The notes beneath the pieces were generated by a model. The model was not told the origin of the DNA. It worked only from the letters and a program-made list of their open reading frames with translations, and did not search any database. Source: a virus. Taken from it: a DNA stretch of 64,000 bases. The DNA is taken from positions 1 to 64,000 of IMG/VR virus record IMGVR_UViG_3300023184_003735; one strand, written 5' to 3'. Within the stretch, counting starts at the first letter, position 1; every line of letters starts with the position of its first letter. The translations under genes and the position numbers were made by a program. Shown here piece after piece: positions 43,994-52,752 of this stretch.

Positions 43994-45985
43994 ATGGCAT
44001 ATACAATTAATCTTACAGACGGCAATGTTTTCGCTACCATAACAGACGGCACCTACAATCAAAGCAGTAGCGTGACCTTGGTAGGTAAAAACTATGCTGG
44101 ATACGGTGAATTTTTAGATGAAAACTTTATCCAAATGCTGGAGAATTTTTCAAATACCACAGCCCCGGTCGCTCCACTAACTGGCCAACTTTGGTGGGAC
44201 AAGACCAATAGTTTACTCAAAGTTTACAACGGTACAACTTTTAAAACATTAAGTTTCTCAACAGCAAGTTCCTCGCAACCCACTTCGAACGTGGTTGGTG
44301 ATTTGTGGTATGATACTACCAACCAGCAGGTCAAAGTGTGTACAGCAGGCGGGACGCCAGGTACTTTTATTGTAGTAGGCCCAGCCTACTCCAGCAGTCA
44401 AGGCACCACAGGTGCCATCCCCGAAACAATCTATGATACATCCGGGTTCCCTCACTATGTTACCACTCTTTATTCAAACAGCGTAAGAGTTGCTATTTTC
44501 AACAGTGATGTTGACTTTACTGCGGCTGCACCAGTTTCAACTCTATTCCCCACAGTTTACAAAGGTGTGACATTTAGTAATTCTACTGGTACCAACATGG
44601 CCGGTAATCTTGTGAGTTCTGCCAATTTGGTTGTGACCACAGGCGGCACAACCAGAGCCATTTTTACCACCACTGGCGCCAACATCAGTGGTTACGGTAA
44701 CGTAACTGGCAATATCACTGGTGGCAATATTCTAACAGCCGGCGCGGTATCAGCCGCTGGTAACGTCACAGGTGCTAACTTTATTGGTAACGTGATTCCT
44801 CCAGCAGGCGGTGCAGTAAGCACAACTGGTAATATCACCGGTGGTAATATATTAACTGGCGGAATAATTTCAGCAACTGGTAACATAACTGGTAACTTTA
44901 TCAACGGTAATGGTTACTTCTTGACCGGTATTATTACATCAGTTGCTAATATTAACAATGGCACAAGTAACGTAAACATTGCCGCAGCCAATGCCAACAT
45001 AACTGCAAGTGTTAACGGCACACCAAACGTGGTAATAATTACTTCAACCGGTGCCAACGTTGCTGGATATGCCAATATTACTGGCAATGTCTCAGCCAAC
45101 TATTATTATGGTAACGGTTCCACACTGAGTGGTATCAGTGCCGCAGCCAGCGCGGCGCAAATTGAAAGCGGAACATCAAACGTAAAATTTGCCAGTGCAG
45201 GTGGTAGTGCCACAGTCAACATCGGTGGCACCTCTAATGTGGTTGTGATTGATACTACCACAGTATATGCCAACGTGGCCAACGTACAAAGCATTGCCAA
45301 AGGTGGCACTAATGCTGTGGGCAATATTGGTAGCCCAACTGGTTATTTCAACAACATATATGCCGCTACTTACACAGGAACAACAGCCAACATAAGTGCC
45401 AACATCACGGGTGGTAACATTTTAACAGGTGGATTGATCTCAGCAACCGGTAACATCACAGGCGGTAACTTGACTGTGTCAACTGGAAACGTTGGTGCAG
45501 GTAACATCAACAACAACAACTCAAACGGAGTTGGCAACATTGGCTCAGCAAGCACCTATTTTAACAGATTATTTGCTACTGCTACCACAGCACTTTATGC
45601 TGACGTTGCAGAACGTTTTGCCGCAGATGAAGTGCTGGAAGCAGGTACTGTGGTTGAACTGGGCGGATCAGCAGAAATCACCCGATCCCTCACAGAATTA
45701 AGCGAAAATGTGTTTGGCGTGATAAGTACTAGAGCGGCATACTTGATGAATGGCGGCGCTGGCGAAAACGACACACATCCTCCAGTTGCAATGACCGGAC
45801 GTGTCCCAGTCAAAGTAACAGGTGTAGTACACAAAGGCGACAGATTGGTTTCAGCAGGAGCAGGCATTGCCAGAGCGGCACAGCCCGGAGAAGCCACATC
45901 ATTTAACGTGATTGGGCGAAGCCTGGTTGACAAACTGACCCCAGAATCAGGTACAATTGAAGCAATTGTGACCATCAAGAATTAA
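43994..45985 (+). CDS. Tail-fibre-like protein with Gly/Asn repeats and conserved C-terminal domain
   Basis: The 663-residue protein begins with a domain common in fibres of aquatic phages (SVTLVGKNYAGYGEFLDENFIQMLENFSNTTAPVAPLTGQLWWD, about residues 27-70), with the LWWD/LWYD tryptophan motif repeated at about 69 and 103. From about 230 to 520 it has many G-N-I-T-G-G-N-I-L-T-G-G-type repeats, probably a trimeric beta structure. The C-terminal domain (about 530-663: LYADVAERFAADEVLEAGTVVELGG, VFGVISTRAAYLMNGG) is a conserved phage fibre tip domain. It probably contacts the host surface. It follows a perfect late promoter. Confidence 0.75.
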   Translation: MAYTINLTDGNVFATITDGTYNQSSSVTLVGKNYAGYGEFLDENFIQMLENFSNTTAPVAPLTGQLWWDKTNSLLKVYNGTTFKTLSFSTASSSQPTSNVVGDLWYDTTNQQVKVCTAGGTPGTFIVVGPAYSSSQGTTGAIPETIYDTSGFPHYVTTLYSNSVRVAIFNSDVDFTAAAPVSTLFPTVYKGVTFSNSTGTNMAGNLVSSANLVVTTGGTTRAIFTTTGANISGYGNVTGNITGGNILTAGAVSAAGNVTGANFIGNVIPPAGGAVSTTGNITGGNILTGGIISATGNITGNFINGNGYFLTGIITSVANINNGTSNVNIAAANANITASVNGTPNVVIITSTGANVAGYANITGNVSANYYYGNGSTLSGISAAASAAQIESGTSNVKFASAGGSATVNIGGTSNVVVIDTTTVYANVANVQSIAKGGTNAVGNIGSPTGYFNNIYAATYTGTTANISANITGGNILTGGLISATGNITGGNLTVSTGNVGAGNINNNNSNGVGNIGSASTYFNRLFATATTALYADVAERFAADEVLEAGTVVELGGSAEITRSLTELSENVFGVISTRAAYLMNGGAGENDTHPPVAMTGRVPVKVTGVVHKGDRLVSAGAGIARAAQPGEATSFNVIGRSLVDKLTPESGTIEAIVTIKN

Positions 45986-45998
45986 TTAGGAAAAGAAA

Positions 45999-46982
45999 AT
46001 GACATATTCAAGCGGCGGATTAATACAAGCAACAGACTACAATACGTTTACCACCACTGCAGGTGGATTGAACGATATCTGGGCCACAGGATCAGGCGAC
46101 AAAGGTTGGGGCCAAACTGCTTTTACCGCAGCCAACACCGCTGATACCGTTACAGCCACACAATGGGCACAGTTGGTCAACAACTTGGCCACATCAGGCA
46201 GTCAAACCAATACCACACTCACATCAAGATCAGCACCCACAGCAGGTACCACAATTGGTATTTTGGCCAATGTGAGTGCCGACATTACTTCAGTAACTAC
46301 CAACCGTAACAATGCCGCGGCAGTGGGCACAGAATACGGAACATTTACTGGCACCGTTTCTAAAACCACTGCCACCGGTGCAGGCACCACAGCATGGTCT
46401 TTTACTTGGATACAGACCCTTGCATTTCCCAGTGCCAACCAGGCACGTTATTTCTGGAATGCCGGTGGTCGTGTTAGACTGCAAATGAGTAAAACATCAA
46501 CTGGCACTGACATTGACCCAGATTGGAATGCTTTTGTTGCCAAAGTTGGATCAATTTATATTACTGGAGCGGCGGCCAGCAAAACCATTGCCGGCACTGC
46601 TTACACAGGCACAACCAGAATTGGTGGCACAGGCGGTACACAAACTACCTTGGCCACAGCCACAGGATATTATGCGTTGACATCAACCCCAGTGACCATA
46701 TTCCTGTTGGCCAATGACACTGCTCCGTACACTGGTGAAACAATTACAGTCACTGCGGCAGCGGGTAGTGCAACCGATTTGACACTTAATATCACCTGGA
46801 GTCAACCAGCAGTTTCGGGTGCAGGACAAACAAACAACATTTCAGGTGGCACTGCAACCACAAGCCCCTCAACCACAATTACAGGCACAGCACCTACAGT
46901 GTTGTGTACCTATATTCCACCATCGACAACATACTTGAGTAACACCTGGGGCACACCAACTATCGGCTCCACCGGTCCTTAA
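45999..46982 (+). CDS. Putative tail-fibre or receptor-binding protein, 327 residues
   Basis: The start MTYSSGGLIQATDYNTFTTTAGGLNDIWATGSGDKGWGQ resembles a family of small fibre-like virion proteins of aquatic phages that usually carry the GLIQATDYN motif. The rest is Thr/Ala/Gly-rich and beta-rich, ending in a Ser/Thr/Pro-rich tail. No enzyme motif or transmembrane segment is visible. It is the last gene of the late block, 13 nt after the fibre gene and just before a strong terminator, so it probably forms the distal part of the fibre or an accessory adhesin. Confidence 0.6.
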   Translation: MTYSSGGLIQATDYNTFTTTAGGLNDIWATGSGDKGWGQTAFTAANTADTVTATQWAQLVNNLATSGSQTNTTLTSRSAPTAGTTIGILANVSADITSVTTNRNNAAAVGTEYGTFTGTVSKTTATGAGTTAWSFTWIQTLAFPSANQARYFWNAGGRVRLQMSKTSTGTDIDPDWNAFVAKVGSIYITGAAASKTIAGTAYTGTTRIGGTGGTQTTLATATGYYALTSTPVTIFLLANDTAPYTGETITVTAAAGSATDLTLNITWSQPAVSGAGQTNNISGGTATTSPSTTITGTAPTVLCTYIPPSTTYLSNTWGTPTIGSTGP

Positions 46983-47000
46983 AATTACATTTGGGTATTC

Positions 47001-47028
47001 AAGAGGTAGACTTCTACCTCTTTTTCTT
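47001..47028 (+). terminator. Rho-independent terminator after the structural block
   Basis: AAGAGGTAG (47001-47009) and CTACCTCTT (47014-47022) form a perfect 9-bp stem with a 4-nt loop and a T-rich tail (TTTCTT). It separates the late structural block from the accessory operon and overlaps the region where a -35 box of the next promoter would sit. Confidence 0.85.
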
Positions 47029-47029
47029 G

Positions 47030-47037
47030 TATAATCT
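47030..47037 (+). promoter_or_regulatory. Promoter-like TATAATCT before the accessory operon
   Basis: TATAAT at 47030-47035 fits a -10 box, with TAGACT 17 nt upstream (4 of 6 to TTGACA) inside the terminator stem. As a late promoter, TATAATCT would be a weaker TATAAATA variant. Either way the start codon is only 4 nt downstream of the octamer and there is no Shine-Dalgarno, so the transcript would be leaderless. Which polymerase form reads it cannot be told. Confidence 0.4.
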
Positions 47038-47041
47038 ATCT

Positions 47042-47350
47042 ATGGAAACTGAAAAACTTGTGGCCCATGCACGGGCTCGATTCGATCATGCGGCCGCAAG
47101 GCGCACCCTAAAAGAAAAGTACGAAGCCCGAATGTTGTTTGCTCACGCAGACGGCATGTGGCGAGCTGGGCCAGAACTGCAATGTGTGTTGTTGGCCTGT
47201 GCTCAAGACACGGATGTTGTGTTGTTAGACCTGTACGAAACTCCTGTGCGAGTAAACGTGCCTGAACTGTTTGCAAAGTCGCATGAACGCTGGCAAGAAC
47301 AAATGAATGCCTGGCGTGTGGAACACGAAAACCTCAACCGTAACCGATGA
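47042..47350 (+). CDS. Conserved phage protein, 102 residues, first gene of the accessory operon
   Basis: The protein starts METEKLVAHARARFDHAAARRTLKEKYEARMLFAHADGMWRAGPE and continues DVVLLDLYETPVRVNVPELF. Proteins of this size and pattern (F-x-H-x-G-G-M-W-x-x-x-P-E, then D-x-Y-x-T-P-V) occur in many aquatic T4-like phages; function unknown. I chose the ATG at 47042 because any earlier start would lie inside the terminator hairpin. The stop overlaps the next ATG (ATGA). Confidence 0.7.
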   Translation: METEKLVAHARARFDHAAARRTLKEKYEARMLFAHADGMWRAGPELQCVLLACAQDTDVVLLDLYETPVRVNVPELFAKSHERWQEQMNAWRVEHENLNRNR

Positions 47351-48153
47351 CCACAGGCGCACTGATATTTGCTTTCAACAATGAATCAACCGACTACGTT
47401 GCTATGGCTGAGTGGAGTGCTAGAAACATTCGTAGGTGGCTCAACATTCCCACTGCCATCGTCACAGATGTTGATGCAAGAGATCCGCGACTTAGCGGAT
47501 TCGATCAAGTTATTCCGGCAACGGCAAGTGCGGGAGGAACACGTTGGTTTGAGGATTATCAAGCGACTGTTACATGGCACAACGCAGGTAGAACTGATGC
47601 CTATACTCTTAGTCCATGGGATCAAACGCTAGTACTAGATGCTGACTACGTGGTAGCCAGTGATCAACTAAAGATCCTACTCGATAGCCGTCAAGAGTTT
47701 TTGGCACATGCTAGTGCGTATGACATTACTGGTACAAACAATTTTGCAGGACTCAACGACTACGGGGAATATCGGATGCCCATGTCCTGGGCCACTGTGA
47801 TGATGTTTAGACGCAGTACCCATGCAGAACTCATTTTTCACTGTATGCAAATGATCAAGAATAACTGGCGACACTATAAAGATTTATATCAAATTGCCAG
47901 TTCAACCTATCGCAATGACCATGCACTGAGCATAGCATTAAATATTGTGAATGGACAAACATTACAGCACACGAGCATACCCTGGAGTCTGGCCAGCGTC
48001 ACACCTGAACATGTACTAACTAGAACTGCCAAGGATTGCTACAGAATAGATTACGTGGACCAGGAAAAACGCCCACGTTGGACCATACTACGTAATCAAG
48101 ACTTTCATGCCATGGGAAAACAGCACCTGGAGAAATTAATTGAAGCCCATTGA
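47347..48153 (+). CDS. Glycosyltransferase-like protein (GT-A type), 268 residues
   Basis: The protein looks like a GT-A fold enzyme of phages: an N-terminal ALIFAFNNESTDYVAMAEWSARNIRRW strand-helix-strand, PTAIVTDVD, then a DxD-type metal-binding motif LVLDADYVVASD (about residues 94-105). The C-terminal part has WSLASVTPEH and KRPRWTILRNQDFHAMGK. No membrane segment is present. It would transfer an activated sugar to an unknown acceptor. It is the first of several sugar-related genes in the operon and similar in layout to the next gene. Confidence 0.55.
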   Translation: MTTGALIFAFNNESTDYVAMAEWSARNIRRWLNIPTAIVTDVDARDPRLSGFDQVIPATASAGGTRWFEDYQATVTWHNAGRTDAYTLSPWDQTLVLDADYVVASDQLKILLDSRQEFLAHASAYDITGTNNFAGLNDYGEYRMPMSWATVMMFRRSTHAELIFHCMQMIKNNWRHYKDLYQIASSTYRNDHALSIALNIVNGQTLQHTSIPWSLASVTPEHVLTRTAKDCYRIDYVDQEKRPRWTILRNQDFHAMGKQHLEKLIEAH

Positions 48154-48925
48154 AGAACAAGGCTACTTGATAGTAGCAACCAATACGCAAAACACGGACT
48201 ATGTGAATTGTAGTGAAACTCTAGCCAAAACCATCAAGTACTGGCATCCTGATGCACGGATATGCTTGCTGACCAACGAAACCCGTGAACCAGATCATTT
48301 GTTCGATCATGTGCGCGAGTTTCCGTTCCCGATTGATGTGGCCAATCCTTATGCCAACGACTGGCAGGTGTTCCATGCCACACCATTCCGTGAAACAATC
48401 AAACTAGAATCAGACATGCTGATCACCAGTCCCATTAATCACTGGTGGAACCTGTTGCGTCACCGTGATGTTGTGGTATCCACAGGCTGTAGAGACTGGA
48501 AAGATCAACGAGCCAGTGCCAGACATTACCGTCAGGTGTTTGATGCCAACAATTTGCCGGATGTGTACAATGCCATAACCTACTGGAGACTGAGTGCAAC
48601 AGCACAAGAGTTCTTTGCTACTGTGCGCAACATATTTGAAAACTGGCCTCAATATCGTGCCATGTTAAAGTTTCCTGAAGATATGCCGTCAACAGATGTG
48701 GTATACGCTATTGCGGCCACCATTGTAGGCACAGAAACCTGTACCATGCCATTTGCCAGTTATCCCACAATTGTACACATGAAGCGACACATTATTGCCG
48801 CCAAGCGAGATCCTTGGGTAGATGAACTCATATGCGAATATCGAGACTATGAATTGCGAGTAAACACAGTGGTGCAACGTGGCGCATTTCATTACAATGT
48901 TAAGAATTGGCACCATGAACGCTGA
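48140..48925 (+). CDS. Glycosyltransferase-like protein (GT-A type), paralogue of the preceding gene
   Basis: The 261-residue protein starts with YLIVATNTQNTDYVNCSETLAKTIKYWHPDARICLLTNE, parallel to the start of the previous gene (FAFNNESTDYVAMAE), and has KLESDMLITSPI (about residues 90-101) where that gene has LDADYVV. The Asp-x-Asp motif is here E-S-D, so metal binding may differ. The start codon is TTG at 48140, inside the upstream gene; no ATG gives the conserved N-terminus. It probably works on the same glycan as its neighbour. Confidence 0.5.
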   Translation: MKPIEEQGYLIVATNTQNTDYVNCSETLAKTIKYWHPDARICLLTNETREPDHLFDHVREFPFPIDVANPYANDWQVFHATPFRETIKLESDMLITSPINHWWNLLRHRDVVVSTGCRDWKDQRASARHYRQVFDANNLPDVYNAITYWRLSATAQEFFATVRNIFENWPQYRAMLKFPEDMPSTDVVYAIAATIVGTETCTMPFASYPTIVHMKRHIIAAKRDPWVDELICEYRDYELRVNTVVQRGAFHYNVKNWHHER

Positions 48926-49247
48926 AGAATTTTGGGCCATACTACATGCCATGCCCGAACCCCAACCTGTATCCTGGCGCCTGTACTACAATGCGGCAGG
49001 CGAACCAATAACCTACAGCATGGAACATTTGCCCGGTACATATATTGAGGTTGATGCTGAGACCTATGCACGATCGCCTATGAATGTTCGAATCAAAAAT
49101 GGGCAATTGATTGAATTGAAATCTGCTGTGCGCAGACTTGTGCCCAGTGATTCAGGAACACCTTGTTATCCCAACAACGTGGCCATAGTAGTTGACAAGG
49201 CAGAACCACACCAACTCTGGAGTATGAAAACACATGAATCCTATTGA
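48915..49247 (+). CDS. Small conserved phage protein, 110 residues
   Basis: The ATG at 48915 is preferred because it gives the start MNAEEFWAILHAMPEPQPVSWRLYYNAAGEPI and overlaps the upstream stop by 11 nt. The segment SWRLYYNAAGEPITYSMEHLPGTYIEVDAETYARSPMNVRI recurs in aquatic T4-like phages as a small protein of unknown function, usually near other small accessory genes. It has no known catalytic motif. Confidence 0.6.
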   Translation: MNAEEFWAILHAMPEPQPVSWRLYYNAAGEPITYSMEHLPGTYIEVDAETYARSPMNVRIKNGQLIELKSAVRRLVPSDSGTPCYPNNVAIVVDKAEPHQLWSMKTHESY

Positions 49248-50160
49248 CATAGCAGACCTAGACTGCATTTACCTATCGTATGATGAACCTGAAAAAGAAC
49301 AATATTGGATACGCATTAAGAACATGGTGCCTTGGGCCCGTAGGGTCGATGGTGTGCTGGGAAGCGATGCGGCGCATAAAGCCGCGGCCCTGGCATCTGA
49401 CACCGAAAGATTTATCCTTATTGATGGAGACAATATCCCCGACCCGGCGTTTTTTAATCAAACGCTTGATTTTCCTACACCTGAACATGAGCAGGCTGTG
49501 TTCCGATGGCGGGCTCGCAACCATGTAAACGGACTCATGTATGGCAACGGCGGACTCTCATCCTGGACTCGAGAGTACGTGTTAAACATGCGCACACACG
49601 AGAACACAGACGGGCGTGATGAAACTGTGGTGGAGTTTTGCTTTGATCCGCTATACTGGGCCATGCATGACTGTTACTCAACAACATATCCTAACCAATC
49701 ACCATTTCATGCCTGGCGTGCCGGCTTTCGTGAAGGTGTCAAGATGTGTTTAAATCAAGGCACCAAACCCACCATACAAGACTTTAAACAACGTGTGCAT
49801 CAACGCAACCTGGACAACTTGACCATATGGCACAATGTGGGTGCAGATGTTGAAAACGGCATGTGGTGCATTGCTGGTAGTCGCATGGGCACTTATATGA
49901 CCATGCTCACAAATGTGGATCATGTGATGGTGCAGGACTTTGAAAAATTACATGAATTATGGGATACTGTAAAAGATTCAGACCCACGCTTGCTGGCCAA
50001 TCGTGTGGCACAAGAACTAGGCACAACATTAGACTTGCCACTGGCCATGTTGGAAGCCGAACAAAGCCAATTCTTCAAACATCATTATCGATCAAACTTT
50101 GCCAACCGTGGTATCATGGTCAGAGAGATTGACATCATTAGACGGCAGGAGGGCTGGTAA
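49234..50160 (+). CDS. Glycosyltransferase-like protein, 308 residues
   Basis: The N-terminal half looks like a nucleotide-sugar-binding domain: IADLDCIYLSYDEPEKEQYWIRIKN, VPWARRVDGVLGSDAAHKAAALASDTERFILIDGDNIPD with a D-G-D motif near residue 65. The middle has FRWRARNHVNGLMYGNGGLSSWTREYVLNMRTHE, typical of a phage protein family often annotated as glycosyltransferase. The C-terminal third is helical and charged. It begins 14 nt inside the upstream gene and ends with TAATG overlapping the next start. Confidence 0.55.
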   Translation: MNPIDIADLDCIYLSYDEPEKEQYWIRIKNMVPWARRVDGVLGSDAAHKAAALASDTERFILIDGDNIPDPAFFNQTLDFPTPEHEQAVFRWRARNHVNGLMYGNGGLSSWTREYVLNMRTHENTDGRDETVVEFCFDPLYWAMHDCYSTTYPNQSPFHAWRAGFREGVKMCLNQGTKPTIQDFKQRVHQRNLDNLTIWHNVGADVENGMWCIAGSRMGTYMTMLTNVDHVMVQDFEKLHELWDTVKDSDPRLLANRVAQELGTTLDLPLAMLEAEQSQFFKHHYRSNFANRGIMVREIDIIRRQEGW

Positions 50161-50825
50161 TGTTAACAGTATTTGAAAATGCAGTCACTAACAGTGAAAT
50201 AGCACACCTGCAACAACAGTTTGCTGAGTTAAAGGCCCGAGTTGAATTTAATGACACATACCTCATAACCAATCCGGATGAAATACGTGAATTGTACCAC
50301 TTGGAATCTGAATCATTAATACAACAAGAACGAGTTAGTATAAATGCATATCCTGTAGCAGAGTTGGTTAGGAGCATAGTCAATAGAATTTTGCCTGCAC
50401 CTTTAAAAGACTCCATCTCTATTATGTTTTCAAGATCAGTCTACCCAGTTGGAATACACACTGACACTGATGAAAGAGATCATCAAGGGCACACTATCAT
50501 GATACCACTAACATCAGATGATCGCATTAAGACCTTGGTCTGGCAAGAAACTGCAATAGCGCAAAAGGGACTGAATGAGATATTTCATCGTTTTCAAACC
50601 GATATCAAAAGTTTCACACCACAGCCTCGGATTTCTAATAAACTCAATTTGAGAAATTGTTGGATGGGTCGACCTTCTATTGTAGATTTTTTACAACTAG
50701 ACGGTGTAGCAGAATGGCGTACAGGCTCCATATTTAAATTTGAACGTCAACAGTTGCATGCCAGTAACAACTACAGAGAATTTGTTGACTTTAAAGACTA
50801 TGTTTTAATACACAACGACGAATGA
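50160..50825 (+). CDS. Possible 2OG-Fe(II) oxygenase-like protein, 221 residues
   Basis: The protein has PVGIHTDTDERDHQGHTIMIPL (around residues 96-117), where H-x-D fits the iron-binding pair of 2-oxoglutarate oxygenases, and FERQQLHASNNYREFVDFKDYVLI (around 195-218), with a second histidine and a downstream Arg where such enzymes bind iron and 2-oxoglutarate. The overall size agrees with small phage members. It could hydroxylate a peptide, sugar or lipid made by neighbouring enzymes. The assignment is by motif only. Confidence 0.45.
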   Translation: MLTVFENAVTNSEIAHLQQQFAELKARVEFNDTYLITNPDEIRELYHLESESLIQQERVSINAYPVAELVRSIVNRILPAPLKDSISIMFSRSVYPVGIHTDTDERDHQGHTIMIPLTSDDRIKTLVWQETAIAQKGLNEIFHRFQTDIKSFTPQPRISNKLNLRNCWMGRPSIVDFLQLDGVAEWRTGSIFKFERQQLHASNNYREFVDFKDYVLIHNDE

Positions 50826-51385
50826 CAAAAATATACGTTGACGGGTGTAGTTATGTTTATGGCCAAGGCCTTGATCGAAGCAGTTCTTTAGGTGCATTGT
50901 TGGGCGCCACTACTGATAATTCACGCCCGGCCAAGAGCAATATTGCAATATCCGAAGATCTATATCATGCTGTAAAACTGGATTACGATTGGTATATTGT
51001 GGGTTATACATTTTCTAATAGATACAGTTTTTCGCTTGACCGCAAGCCAATTGACATATACTCAAGCAACGATGAATATGTATTGGAGTTTGAACAAGAT
51101 GAAATACAACTAAAGCAATTGCACCGATTATACTATTACTTTTCTGATGTCAGCAAGTTAGATCAGCGCAGTGATTACCTGGTGGATTCCTCTATTGCAT
51201 TACTAGAACAGCAAAATAAAAAATTTGTAATGTTCAGTTGGGAACCGCGCACAATCATAAACTCAGAAAAAATATTTTACCCTAGGCAATTGATATCTAA
51301 CGACTATTGCCAATCTCAAACAAACCGTCATTTGACTGAATCGGGCATGCAACTTTTGGCAAACATTATCCGGGAAAAAATGTGA
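50822..51385 (+). CDS. SGNH-hydrolase-like protein, 187 residues
   Basis: The start KIYVDGCSYVYGQGLDRSS is the SGNH block I (GCSxVxG form), and NRHLTESGMQLLANIIREK at the end carries the histidine of block V, followed by the usual helix. The central part is short and less conserved, and the Gly/Asn block is unclear. It overlaps neighbours at both ends (ATGA and GTGA). It is AT-rich compared with the radical SAM genes that follow. Confidence 0.6.
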   Translation: MTKIYVDGCSYVYGQGLDRSSSLGALLGATTDNSRPAKSNIAISEDLYHAVKLDYDWYIVGYTFSNRYSFSLDRKPIDIYSSNDEYVLEFEQDEIQLKQLHRLYYYFSDVSKLDQRSDYLVDSSIALLEQQNKKFVMFSWEPRTIINSEKIFYPRQLISNDYCQSQTNRHLTESGMQLLANIIREKM

Positions 51386-52752
51386 AAAGTGTGTTCATGA
51401 CGTCAGCAGAACAAATGCAGGCAAACCTAGGACCTGCATTGTGTTTAGCCAAGTGGAAGCAGGTCTCTTTACACTTGCCCACAGGACTCAACAACTCATG
51501 TTATCACCCACCGTTGCATGCCATTGACCCTGTGGAAATACAGTTTGATCCAGGGGCACTACACAATACCTCACACAAAAAAGCACAGCGTCAGATGATG
51601 CTGAGTGGTGAACGACCTGCAGAATGTTCCTATTGTTGGAATATGGAAGACCAAGGCAAACTCAGCGATAGACACTATCGTTCAGGTGAGCCCTGGGCTG
51701 CTGTGGATTTTGAACAAATTAAGAATTCAACCGGAGAAGAAAGTGATGTCATACCTAGTTATGTTGAGGTTAATTTTAACAATGCTTGTAACCTCAAGTG
51801 CAGTTATTGTAGTCCCCAGTTTAGTTCTAGCTGGGCAGACGAAGTACATCGTGATGGGGCTTATCCTACTGCCACACCACATAATGCTCCTGAACACTTT
51901 ACAGGGGCTAGACGTGTTATTCCCGCTAGGGAACATAATCCCTATGTTGAAGCATTTTGGCAGTGGTGGCCGCGTTTATACCCTACCCTAGAACACTTTA
52001 GAATGACCGGTGGCGAGCCACTAATGGATCGGAATACTTACCGAGTATTTGATCATGTGATCAACCACCCATCAAAAAAACTACACTTGAACGTGACATC
52101 AAACTTTAGTGTAGAAGATGTGTTGTTCAACAAATACATGACTGCTGTGAAAACCATTTGCGACGGACGTATAGAACACTTTATGCAGTATGTGAGCCTG
52201 GATGGCTGGGGCACTCAAGCAGAGTACATGCGATACGGCATGACGTTTGATCTAGTGTGGTCAAGAGTAGATCAATACCTAACACAAGTTCCTAGTTATA
52301 ACAGTCTCACGTTTATTATAACCATGAACAATCTCGGTGTGAGCAGTCTGCAACAACTGCTAGAGGGCATACTAGAACTACGCCGCAAACATTCAACAAC
52401 CTATCAGCGTGTGTGGTTTGATACACCTGTGCTAAGACAACCTTCTTGGCAAAGCCTACAAATACTACCCGAATCTTATGCTCAACGACTAGAAACTATC
52501 CGAGACTGGATGAGTCAAAATTTAACCACCCAAGCAGATCCTTACAACGGATTCAAGGACTACGAAGTGTCACGCCTGGATAGAGACATTGCCTGGATGC
52601 GTAGTGCGCAGTCACAAGACCATGCCCCGGCCCGTGCAGACTTTTATAGATTTTTTGCAGAACACGATCGCAGGCGCGGCACAGACTTTTTAAAGACCTT
52701 TCCAGAAATGCGGTCCTGGTGGGCCGAATGTGAGTACCACGCCAGGTCATGA
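51382..52752 (+). CDS. Radical SAM protein, subfamily A, N-terminal Cys cluster
   Basis: The 456-residue protein has the radical SAM motif CNLKCSYC (C136, C140, C143), which holds the catalytic [4Fe-4S] cluster and S-adenosylmethionine. It also has RMTGGEPLM (about residue 212) and YVSLDGWGTQAEYMRYGM (about 270). Before it lies an N-terminal Cys-rich region: CLAKW (C21), NNSCYHPP (C40) and CSYCWNMED (C82, C85), likely a second iron-sulfur cluster of the twitch/SPASM type. Such enzymes modify peptides, sugars or other metabolites by radical chemistry; the target here is unknown. The start codon is GTG, overlapping the previous stop (GTGA). Confidence 0.85.
   Translation: MKSVFMTSAEQMQANLGPALCLAKWKQVSLHLPTGLNNSCYHPPLHAIDPVEIQFDPGALHNTSHKKAQRQMMLSGERPAECSYCWNMEDQGKLSDRHYRSGEPWAAVDFEQIKNSTGEESDVIPSYVEVNFNNACNLKCSYCSPQFSSSWADEVHRDGAYPTATPHNAPEHFTGARRVIPAREHNPYVEAFWQWWPRLYPTLEHFRMTGGEPLMDRNTYRVFDHVINHPSKKLHLNVTSNFSVEDVLFNKYMTAVKTICDGRIEHFMQYVSLDGWGTQAEYMRYGMTFDLVWSRVDQYLTQVPSYNSLTFIITMNNLGVSSLQQLLEGILELRRKHSTTYQRVWFDTPVLRQPSWQSLQILPESYAQRLETIRDWMSQNLTTQADPYNGFKDYEVSRLDRDIAWMRSAQSQDHAPARADFYRFFAEHDRRRGTDFLKTFPEMRSWWAECEYHARS

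Noticed and set aside
44690-45560. DNA repeat element in the fibre gene
   Set aside because: The recurring GGTAACATCACAGG-like stretches encode the G-N-I-T-G-G repeats of the fibre and are imperfect; they are best explained by protein structure.
46991-47041. Extended N-terminus (TTG at 46991) for the first accessory gene
   Set aside because: It would translate the terminator hairpin into an unlikely leader; the family-like sequence begins at the ATG at 47042.
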